Shown piece by piece: positions 15,681-22,546 of a stretch of 38,162 nucleotides of DNA. The translations under genes and the position numbers were made by a program. This stretch comes from Lyngbya sp. CCAP 1446/10. GTDB lineage: Bacteria; Cyanobacteriota; Cyanobacteriia; Cyanobacteriales; Microcoleaceae. The stretch covers positions 1 to 38,162 of the forward strand of contig NZ_JAIGNI010000056.1 in NCBI RefSeq assembly GCF_026130175.1. The letters are read 5' to 3'. Below the pieces are notes generated by a model. It did no database searches. It was not told where the DNA came from and worked only from the letters and a program-made list of their open reading frames with translations. The stretch's first letter is position 1, and each line of letters begins with the position of its first letter.

Positions 15681-16184
15681 GGTTACTCAGAAAAATTGTC
15701 TCCAACCAGTTAATGCAGGCCGCCGGAGTTCAGCCAACGCTCTGATCAATGGTGCTTGATGGCCCCATTCGAGCGATCGCATCCTCCTGCATAACCTTCT
15801 ATTTGTCTATCTGTCAGGATCTACGATTTTTACGCAAAATTTTTACATAATTTACCAAAGTTCATATAAACCCCTAATTTATGGGCCCAGGGGGTTGGGG
15901 GTGTGTGGGGGCTCGGCGGGAGATGCTTGGGGTTGGTGTTGAATGCTATAATCGTGCTCGCCAGCATCAAATATCCGCCCCAAGCGAACACGGCAAGAGA
16001 GCAGGACGATCGCACTCTCAAACAACGTTTTTACACTCCAGAGGGATGCAGCAGCGAAATACGCCATTAATAGTTCAAAAAAAATCCAACTTTAGGAGAT
16101 ATCCAAACCTTTATTTGATCATTCATTGCCAATTCTTTAATCTTCAATGCTCGAATGCGAAAATGGTATAACCGCCCCAAAACC
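15681..16184. other. Gap without a gene before the CHAT gene
   Basis: No convincing ORF is seen. The G-rich stretch at 15885-15935 and AT-rich blocks fill it. A TGCTATAAT extended -10 at 15944-15952 could start a transcript toward the CHAT gene, leaving a leader of about 225 nt; no good -35 accompanies it. Confidence 0.5.
15944..15952 (+). promoter_or_regulatory. Possible extended -10 promoter for the CHAT gene
   Basis: TGCTATAAT matches the extended -10 consensus (TGnTATAAT) exactly. The -35 region is poor (only TTGGGG at 14-bp spacing), so this is a candidate only. Confidence 0.4.
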
Positions 16185-17606
16185 ATGCACTACCAGTCCC
16201 AGCAGCACCGCCAAAAACACGCGACTCATAAAAAAATCAAAAGAGCTATTTTTTACTGTTTGACAACCATATTTTTCTGCTGGAGCACCGCGAACCTCCC
16301 TACAATCGCCCAAAACACAGCCCCAGGCGGGCTTAACGGGCAAGAAATGAGAAATTTGCTCGATCGCGGAAACCTCACCGAAGCCGTCACCAGAATCGAA
16401 AAAGACTGGGAAGAAGACTATCAAAAATACTTTGAACAAGACTTTACAGCCCGTGAAAAAACCGCCCAATCAATATCAAAAACTCTCTCCCGCCTAGCAG
16501 TTAAAACCAAGAAAAAACCAGCTTTAATTTACGCTATCCCGCGTACAGACCAACTAGAACTAATCTTAATATTGCCCGATCGCCCGCCAGTTCACCGCAG
16601 CATCCCCTCAGCAAAACAAGAGAAACTGCTGCAAGTCGTCCAAGAATTCACCAGCGAAATTACCAACCCAGTCAAAATTAATACCACCAGCTATCTAGAA
16701 TCAGCTCAACAACTTTATCAATGGATAATTGCACCGCTAGAAGCCGACTTGAAAATAGCAAAAATTGACACATTGCTGTTCTGCGTCGGCGAAGGTTTGC
16801 GAACCATACCCATAGCAGCAATGCACGATGGCAAGCAATTTCTGATCGAAAAATACAGCATGGCGCGCATTCCGGCATTCAAGCTTACAGACATCAATTA
16901 CGCCGATCTCAGAAACTCCCACGTCTTAGCAATGGGAGCAGCAATTTTCTCGGAAACCGTGAATAAAGAACCGCTACCAGCAGTGCCGTTAGAATTAAGT
17001 GCGATCGCCCGACAGTGGGCAGGTCAATCCTTTATCAACGAAGATTTTACCATCGTCAACTTGCAATCACAGCGACTGCAACAAAGATACGGCATCATCC
17101 ACCTCGCGACTCACGCCGAATTCCGCCCTGGAACCCCAGATAACTCCTACATTCAATTTTGGGACACCCAACTCAGATTATCTCAAATGAGAGATTTGAA
17201 ATGGAACAATCCCCCACTGGAACTGTTAGTATTGAGCGCCTGTAGAACTGCCTTGGGAGACAAAGAAGCAGAACTCGGATTTGCCGGTTTAGCGCTGCAA
17301 TCGGGAGCAAAATCTGCCCTCGCCAGCTTGTGGTATGTCAGCGATGCGGGGACTCTGGCGCTGATGACAGAGTTTTACCAGCAATTAAAAGTCAGCAAAC
17401 CTCAAGATCCTCCAATCATTAAAGCTGAAGCTCTCAGGCAAGCACAAATTGCTGCGATCAAAGGTAAAGTCACCATAGAAAACGGTCAACTGCGAAGTTC
17501 TAGGGGAGAAACTCCGTTGCCGCCGTCTATCCCCAAACTCGATAGCAAAGATTTATCGCATCCTTATTATTGGGCAGCTTTTAGTATGATCGGCAGTCCG
17601 TGGTAA
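16185..17606 (+). CDS. CHAT-domain (caspase-like) protein, exported or anchored
   Basis: This 473-aa protein has a basic N-terminus and a hydrophobic stretch (about residues 21-43, AIFYCLTTIFFCWS, ending near TIAQN) that reads as a signal peptide or anchor. The C-terminal half is a CHAT domain, a separase/caspase-type peptidase fold. The His/Cys dyad is visible as His310 in IIHLATHAEF and Cys353 in LLVLSACRTALG. Further family marks are GAKSALASLWYVSD and the C-terminal HPYYWAAFSMIGSPW. Unlike many CHAT proteins it has no TPR array, only a short helical region (about 50-110). The start could also be the ATG at 16155; neither has a ribosome site. A 707-aa proline-rich gene follows 292 bp downstream. 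Peptidase activity is inferred from the dyad; the substrate is unknown. Confidence 0.9.
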   Translation: MHYQSQQHRQKHATHKKIKRAIFYCLTTIFFCWSTANLPTIAQNTAPGGLNGQEMRNLLDRGNLTEAVTRIEKDWEEDYQKYFEQDFTAREKTAQSISKTLSRLAVKTKKKPALIYAIPRTDQLELILILPDRPPVHRSIPSAKQEKLLQVVQEFTSEITNPVKINTTSYLESAQQLYQWIIAPLEADLKIAKIDTLLFCVGEGLRTIPIAAMHDGKQFLIEKYSMARIPAFKLTDINYADLRNSHVLAMGAAIFSETVNKEPLPAVPLELSAIARQWAGQSFINEDFTIVNLQSQRLQQRYGIIHLATHAEFRPGTPDNSYIQFWDTQLRLSQMRDLKWNNPPLELLVLSACRTALGDKEAELGFAGLALQSGAKSALASLWYVSDAGTLALMTEFYQQLKVSKPQDPPIIKAEALRQAQIAAIKGKVTIENGQLRSSRGETPLPPSIPKLDSKDLSHPYYWAAFSMIGSPW

Positions 17607-17618
17607 TTGCGGGGAAGA

Positions 17619-17638
17619 AACAGGCTTTTCGGCCTGTT
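17619..17638 (+). terminator. Hairpin after the CHAT gene
   Basis: AACAGGC (17619-17625) and GCCTGTT (17632-17638) form a 7-bp stem 12 bases after the stop. No T-run follows, so termination strength is uncertain. Confidence 0.5.
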
Positions 17639-17659
17639 CTATCATGCAAGCATCTCTAG

Positions 17660-17729
17660 GGAAACGGCAATGCCGTTTCCGGCGCCAGACTCTGCCGAAT
17701 TGCTGTAGGGAAACGGCAATGCCGTATCC
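17660..17729. repeat. Two copies of the GAAACGGCAATGCCGTTTC palindrome
   Basis: A palindrome of 9-bp arms (GAAACGGCA/TGCCGTTTC) occurs at 17660-17680 and again, with one changed base, at 17709-17729. Each copy is preceded by TAGG and followed by CCGGnGC. It is a dispersed intergenic repeat. Confidence 0.85.
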
Positions 17730-17898
17730 GGTGCAGGACTGCTTGGTGAATACGGGCTCTACCGATCGCGCTTTTGGGGCCTCTTGACCGACACAGATGA
17801 TAGGCTATACAACATAAAGTAATTCAATATCTGTAGCTGTCGCTCAACCAACCACAACCTGTGACCAATCAAGCGGGAGCCTTCAAGGGGAAACAAAC

Positions 17899-20022
17899 AT
17901 GAAAAAATTAGAATTTTTACTACAGAAAGAAGGCGATCGCGCCTGGTTGCCCCTAGAAACCCCCGACGTGGAAATTCTAGAAGGCAAATATCGCGTCGTT
18001 GCGCGCATTCAGCACCCCAACACCGACATCGAAATTCGCATCACCCATACATCCTTCGACGAAGTAGCCCCCCAGCGGAAAGTCCAAAGCCGATCGGCCC
18101 GCACCAACCCCGAAGGATTAGTCGTGATCATTCCCTACACCAGGCTCAAACCTGGAATGTGGGAACTCTCCTGCTTACCAGATCCCAAATTAGCACCAGC
18201 AAAACCTTGGCAGTACGGCGTGCAATTAGAAGTATTGCCCGCAGAATCGGACAGTTCCGAACCCCTACCCGCGATCGACTCCTCCGAACCCGCCACCACC
18301 TCCTCAGCCTCAGAAAACCCAGCAGCAGTCGTGAAGCCTAGCTATCCCGTAGGGGATCACGCGGCCCCAAAAATCGCAGCATCGGTCGATCGCGCACCAA
18401 CCCAAATCCCACCAGCCCAACCAGCACCGCAGCCGACCAAAATCTACCAATTCCCCAATCCCCAAACCCCTGGGCCTCCGCCCAAAGCCCCAGTCAAACT
18501 CGAACTCGAACTTGTACTCGATCGAGAAACCTTCGTGACTCAACTCGGTCGCCCCTTAATCATTTCCGGCAAAATCGACATTCCCCAACCACCCCAAAAA
18601 ACCAGAAAAACAGCAACTCTCATCCCCGAATCCCAAACCGAAGAACTCCAAAAACTCATCGGTTCAGCCCAACTGCAAATTTACCTGCGAGACCCCCAAA
18701 CCTCACAAATACTCGCCCAAATCGAGCAGCCGATGCCAGAACAAGCTCCCCCCTGCATCTTCGCCTGCGTCACCTACATCCCAGCCGAGTGCAAAAGCCG
18801 CCTAATTTTAGGAGAAGCAATTCTCAGCAGCGGCGGCGTCACCCTAGCCACCAAACTATTCACAATTACAGCTCGTTTAGAGCATCTTCTAGAAGCAATT
18901 AAAGACAATTTCATCGAAGAAAAGCATCAAGCAGAGCCCTCTCCAACAGCAGCAAAACCGCCTCGGAGCGCCACAAATTTATCCTTTCTCAAGCTAGTAG
19001 AAAAATCCTTAGAGCCTCCATCCCCCGCCGAAGTCTCAACAAACGAGCCCTTACCCCCTCAACTGAATTCCCGCCAAACCGCAAGTGCAGGCGGTCTAGA
19101 ATTGCCCGCATTCGGTAACAAACTGCCCGACAGCAGCCGATCGCAATTACTCTCTGAAATCTCCAATCCCCCTCGGACATCCGCAGGGGCGATCGACCCA
19201 CAAACCAAACCCTCAGACATCCCAACAGCCCCAGAAACGGCTGAATTTCTGGCGATCGACCAAAAACCCCAAAACACCGCCGAACCAGAAAAAACAGCCC
19301 CAGAAACCCCACCAGCAGCCTCAAAACAGGCATTTCAAACGCTAAACGTCGAAAATAGATTTTGGTCGCGACTCAGCTCCCTAGCCAGCACCGGCGAATC
19401 CCCCGAATGGCTCAAAGCAACCACCCTGTCGCCAACTCCAAAACCGGAGGTAAATAGTAGCGAAGCAATTGCCGTCGTGGAAGAAATCAGCCCAACCCAG
19501 CAGCAACGGGCGATCGGGGCAACAATTTCCGAACCCAAATATATTGGCCCGGAATCCAGAGAATTTGTAGTTTTTGACGAGCCCCCGCAGCCGAAACAAG
19601 TTGCTCAAAAAACCACAAAACTCGAAGCAGAATCAACTCCCCCAACTCCCTACGTTTTGCCAGAAGACGAGTTAGTACCGATGCCCGTCTTAGAATTGCC
19701 GCGCACCCAAATCCTCGCGGGCCAGGCTGTAACAGTGAAAGTGCAACTGCCGGAATTGATGCCCCGGATTTATGTGAAAGTTTGGGTATTCGATCGGCAA
19801 ACCTATCTCATTCTCGACGGGCCGCGCTGGATCACCGAATTTCAAGCTAACGGATTAGGAAATATGCGAGCAAGTATCGAGTTAGAGATTCCCTACGGCT
19901 GCATGGAAGTTGAATTTGAGGCGATCGCCGTGGAAATGCAAACTCAGCGGGAAAGTCACAAAATCAGCGTTCACCGCCAAGTTTTGCCCCCAGCCGGCCC
20001 CCTTTTGCCCTTGGATGAGTAG
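17899..20022 (+). CDS. Large proline-rich protein of unknown function
   Basis: This 707-aa protein is not assigned to a named family. It has an N-terminal beta-rich domain (about 1-115, EFLLQKEGDRAWLPLETP to a WELSCLPDPK end), a second beta-rich domain (about 190-330), a long Pro/Ala/Ser-rich disordered stretch (about 335-570) and a C-terminal beta-rich domain (about 585-690, VLELPRTQILAGQAVTVKVQ to ECMEVEFEA-like strands). No signal peptide or membrane helix is seen. The folded parts look like immunoglobulin- or carbohydrate-binding-like sandwiches, but this is only a composition judgement. A strong ribosome site AGGGGA precedes the ATG by eight bases. It follows the CHAT gene on the same strand, with repeats between, and may be functionally linked to it. 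Confidence 0.8.
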   Translation: MKKLEFLLQKEGDRAWLPLETPDVEILEGKYRVVARIQHPNTDIEIRITHTSFDEVAPQRKVQSRSARTNPEGLVVIIPYTRLKPGMWELSCLPDPKLAPAKPWQYGVQLEVLPAESDSSEPLPAIDSSEPATTSSASENPAAVVKPSYPVGDHAAPKIAASVDRAPTQIPPAQPAPQPTKIYQFPNPQTPGPPPKAPVKLELELVLDRETFVTQLGRPLIISGKIDIPQPPQKTRKTATLIPESQTEELQKLIGSAQLQIYLRDPQTSQILAQIEQPMPEQAPPCIFACVTYIPAECKSRLILGEAILSSGGVTLATKLFTITARLEHLLEAIKDNFIEEKHQAEPSPTAAKPPRSATNLSFLKLVEKSLEPPSPAEVSTNEPLPPQLNSRQTASAGGLELPAFGNKLPDSSRSQLLSEISNPPRTSAGAIDPQTKPSDIPTAPETAEFLAIDQKPQNTAEPEKTAPETPPAASKQAFQTLNVENRFWSRLSSLASTGESPEWLKATTLSPTPKPEVNSSEAIAVVEEISPTQQQRAIGATISEPKYIGPESREFVVFDEPPQPKQVAQKTTKLEAESTPPTPYVLPEDELVPMPVLELPRTQILAGQAVTVKVQLPELMPRIYVKVWVFDRQTYLILDGPRWITEFQANGLGNMRASIELEIPYGCMEVEFEAIAVEMQTQRESHKISVHRQVLPPAGPLLPLDE

Positions 20023-20025
20023 ACC

Positions 20026-20112
20026 TATTGCAAAAATAGCTAGGAACGGGCAAGATGCCCGTTCCAAAAAAATAATTTTTTATGTGGAACGGGCAAGATG
20101 CCCGTTCCAAAA
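20026..20112. repeat. Paired GGAACGGGC palindromes
   Basis: Identical palindromes GGAACGGGC...GCCCGTTCC lie at 20043-20065 and 20086-20108, split by an AAAAAAATAATTTTTTATGT spacer. They follow the proline-rich gene and may end its transcript. The layout and the CAAAAATAGCT leader match the element at 121-215. Confidence 0.85.
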
Positions 20113-20137
20113 TTTGATTAAAAAGTAGTATTCGTAG

Positions 20138-20335
20138 GGTGCGTCGCCATCGAGAATCCCTAGAGAAAGGCAACAATCTCACAGCAACGCACCTTACACA
20201 ATCGTTGAAGAAACAACCCTCTGTTTCACTCTCGCCCAACAATTGTTGTGTAGCAAGACTTTTTATAAAATGGTATAAGGTGCGTCGCCATTAAATTGTC
20301 GATTGAATGCGAGATATTTTCAATGGCGACGCACC
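20138..20335. repeat. GGTGCGTCGCCAT elements, MITE-like
   Basis: GGTGCGTCGCCAT occurs at 20138-20150, and again at 20279-20292 where it is faced by an exact 14-bp inverted copy at 20322-20335. The latter pair delimits a 57-bp hairpin-forming unit resembling a tiny non-autonomous element. The rest of the 20023-20485 gap holds no gene. Confidence 0.75.
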
Positions 20336-20485
20336 CTACAAATACTATTGTAACATCGGAATTATGTAGTGCTGTCCCCGCTGGCAGTGAGAGGCCACGA
20401 GTTCTTAAGATCGCACTCTCGACGATTCAAATATATAATTCCGATGCAACCGGAAACGATATAAGAACTGAATTCAGGTAATTTT

Positions 20486-21433
20486 TTAGGTCGATCGCAC
20501 TAACTGCCGAAACTTCTTCTTAAACTTATTCTTATACACATAGATCGATCGCTGTAAATCCTCAACTTGCAGCGACATCTGGGCCGCCAAACCCGTGCGG
20601 TTCCAAACATCCTCCTGACACTTGCGGCGACAAAAATTCATCGGTTCCGAGTAAACTTTAGATGTCGATAAAGTTGGTTTCGGGCCGCACCAGTGAATCA
20701 CAGTCGGCGAAGTGCGATCGGCCGCAGGCCCACTTTCTGCCACCGGAAACCGCTTTTTCAGCAAATCCTGGTCAAAATCCGGTACCAACAACTGCATATC
20801 CACATTTTCCACCCGCAGCCGATTTTCTTGCGCCGCCCGAAAAATCATAAAGTTCAAAAACCCCATTTCTCCGTACTTAAATATCCCCGGATTTGCCTCA
20901 GTAAAATCTAAAATTTCTACGTATTCTTCCAAGCTAAAAACACCACGTTTAGCAAAAAAAGTACCCGTGCAGAAATAGTTCGATCGCGATTCCGACCACC
21001 GAAACTTCGGAAAATACTTCTCAACGCCCGGAATATCAAAGAAAAATTCTGAAACATCCGCATCCGAGTAATCGTAACAAGGCTTGTCTACAATAAAATC
21101 AAATTCTTGAAAATTAGCCAACTTCAGAACATCGCCCCAGACGATGGTATCGGCATCCAAAACCATAAAATTTGACCAAGGACTTTCCCAGAAAGCAATC
21201 ATTTTAGTTTTTCCCCAACCAAAACTTCTTTTCCTGAGCACCTCTTCAGATACCGTTGTGCGATCGATCACTCGTACCCCGTAAGACTTTTCCAAAGCAC
21301 TCACAGAAAAAGTACCGTCAATCAGCAGACAAATCGGCACATCTCCCAGGAAATATCGAATGCTAGCACAGCAACCCTTAGCAAACAAATAATCCTGGTC
21401 GCAGCAGGCAATAATAATACCAAAATCTTTCAT
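20486..21433 (-). CDS. Glycosyltransferase-like protein with DxD motif
   Basis: This 315-aa protein has a nucleotide-sugar-transferase look. It opens with the strand IIIACCDQDYLFAKG, and a hydrophobic strand ends in the metal-binding DxD motif (FMVLDADTIVWGD, Asp93 and Asp95), as in GT-A fold enzymes such as the GT8 family. The later GTFFAKRGVFSLEEY and GEMGFLNFMIF segments fit acceptor-side elements of such enzymes. The C-terminus is basic (YVYKNKFKKKFRQLVRST), perhaps for membrane contact. The donor sugar and acceptor are unknown. It has no signal peptide. A GAGGGG lies just upstream of the ATG. No polysaccharide gene cluster surrounds it. Confidence 0.75.
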   Translation of the reverse strand: MKDFGIIIACCDQDYLFAKGCCASIRYFLGDVPICLLIDGTFSVSALEKSYGVRVIDRTTVSEEVLRKRSFGWGKTKMIAFWESPWSNFMVLDADTIVWGDVLKLANFQEFDFIVDKPCYDYSDADVSEFFFDIPGVEKYFPKFRWSESRSNYFCTGTFFAKRGVFSLEEYVEILDFTEANPGIFKYGEMGFLNFMIFRAAQENRLRVENVDMQLLVPDFDQDLLKKRFPVAESGPAADRTSPTVIHWCGPKPTLSTSKVYSEPMNFCRRKCQEDVWNRTGLAAQMSLQVEDLQRSIYVYKNKFKKKFRQLVRST

Positions 21434-21730
21434 AACCCCTCATTCTTTTACTAAAATTTCCACCCACAGCGTTTGGGTTTTTTTGTTCCGACAGCACTAT
21501 TTTTGAGTTGTGCATTTTTGCCAGCTTAGCATTAAACTCCTACGATCGCCCTACGCCAAAAACAGCCATCAAATCGCTAGAAAATTTCGGTAGAGTTGGT
21601 GTCTCAAGCAACAGAGCATTCCCGGCGTGATTGGATATTAAGCAACACCCATTGCAGCCACACTCAGAAAACCCAAAAATTGTGTTAAAGTAGCAGGGAA
21701 TTAAACTGGGCGACAGCTTGTCTCAAAAAA

Positions 21731-21808
21731 GACGATCGCCCTGGCAAGTCCCGAATGCTGGGATCGTCAGAGAGTCCAAATTGGTCAAGCCTAAAATTTG
21801 GCTTTTTT
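21731..21808 (+). ncRNA. Candidate small RNA with terminator
   Basis: GACGATC (21731-21737) and GATCGTC (21762-21768) can form a stem. After it CCAAATT (21777-21783) can pair with AATTTGG (21795-21801), or AAGCC with GGCTT (21787-21791 and 21800-21804), followed at once by TTTT. The pattern of a structured body plus a T-tailed hairpin in a gene-free region suggests a small RNA. A weak TTGTGT...TAAACT promoter lies upstream near 21680-21707. No known family was recognised. Confidence 0.35.
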
Positions 21809-21842
21809 AGCTAGCGGGCGCGCGAACCCCCACACCTTACTC

Positions 21843-22088
21843 TTAGCTGGTGTGGGATGAAAGCCAGGGCGATGACGAATGGATGTCGGCTTTTGCCTGA
21901 ACCATACTTTTGCCTTTGACATCGATGAGGAATCGCCAATTTTCAACAACAAAGCGAAAGAATCTGGTATGGTACAAACGGTTCATCACCCGCCCGAATT
22001 CTCGAACAGACAGGTTAAAGTAGCGGTGATACGCTTGCCACAGAAAGACCAGAACTCGGGGAAAGAATACGCCTAACTGGTATGCCAT
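21843..22088 (-). CDS. Unassigned 81-aa aromatic-rich ORF
   Basis: The ORF (MAYQLGVFFPRVLVFLWQAY at the start) is rich in Phe, Arg and Tyr, with one hydrophobic stretch at about residues 7-18. It starts next to the IS200/IS605-like end and ends beside a hairpin, so it may be a fragment of mobile DNA or an antisense shadow. I recognise no family, and no ribosome site is seen. Confidence 0.25.
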   Translation of the reverse strand: MAYQLGVFFPRVLVFLWQAYHRYFNLSVREFGRVMNRLYHTRFFRFVVENWRFLIDVKGKSMVQAKADIHSSSPWLSSHTS

Positions 22089-22158
22089 TGCAGTAAATCC
22101 CCTGGTGTGTTCTACGAATCAAACAATGAACTCCTTGGGGCGCAGGGAGTCTGCCCGG

Positions 22159-22311
22159 ATCGCACGCCGTGCGATGGGAGTGAGGACAAGATGGCTTGTC
22201 AAACCTCCGGACGCTGCATAAGACCAACATCATTCAAAAATGGTATAGGCAGCGGCGGTTGAAACGGGAAGCCCAGACTGTATGCTTCGCATAGCGTGTG
22301 GGTACGTCACC
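22159..22311 (+). mobile_element. IS200/IS605-like right end with omega-RNA-like hairpins
   Basis: ATCGCAC/GTGCGAT forms a perfect hairpin (22159-22175). The block GGTTGAAACGGGAAGCCC (22258-22273 and on) opens a long imperfect stem, CCCAGACTGTATGC against GCATAGCGTGTGGG, with a TTC loop, ending GGTACGTCAC at 22301-22310. This layout resembles the 3' part of TnpB guide (omega) RNAs at the right end of cyanobacterial IS200/IS605 elements. No TnpB catalytic or zinc-finger motif was found upstream, so the element is a relic at best. The identification is by pattern memory only. Confidence 0.45.
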
Positions 22312-22317
22312 AGGTGA

Positions 22318-22326
22318 TGATATAAT
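22318..22326 (+). promoter_or_regulatory. Extended -10 promoter of the porin gene
   Basis: TGATATAAT matches TGnTATAAT exactly. With the start expected near 22333, the transcript would open about 17 nt before the conserved leader element and run about 215 nt to the porin start. The -35 region is weak and lies inside the IS-like end. Confidence 0.6.
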
Positions 22327-22349
22327 CAACCGTAAGGTAATGTGGGCTT

Positions 22350-22457
22350 GACCTGAATAGATGCCTGGGCCGTAGAAGGGGCCAGCCCCTACGTTCAAGC
22401 GGGAACTAAACACGCCTACTGTGAATCAGCAGCTATGGATATGTTCTATTTTGGCAG
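22350..22457 (+). promoter_or_regulatory. Structured leader element of the porin gene (copy A)
   Basis: Ordered blocks GACCTG (22350), GATGCCTG, TAGAA, AAGC-GG-AA, CTACTG and TATGGAT (22434-22440) also occur upstream of cp12 with 83- versus 84-nt spacing. A hairpin pairs CGTA and GGGG (22371-22381) with CCCC and TACG (22386-22393). AATAGA (22356-22361) can pair with TCTATT (22445-22450), closing the whole element. It probably acts as an RNA in the 5' untranslated region. No known riboswitch family was recognised. Confidence 0.55.
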
Positions 22458-22546
22458 TTGTTATTGTCAGCAGGCAAGCAACCACAAAAATTAGCAGTTG
22501 AGAATTGCTGATCAAGTTGAACTTATAGTGTGAAGGTGTGAGGAAA

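Larger units (their letters stand above)
21434..22546. other. 1.1-kb gap between glycosyltransferase and porin genes
   Basis: No confident gene is seen in this stretch. It contains a candidate small RNA (21731-21808), a hairpin with CCCACACC/GGTGTGGG arms (21829-21856), an unassigned minus-strand ORF (21843-22088), an IS200/IS605-like right end (about 22159-22311), an extended -10 promoter (22318-22326) and the leader element (22350-22457). All are listed separately. Confidence 0.7.
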
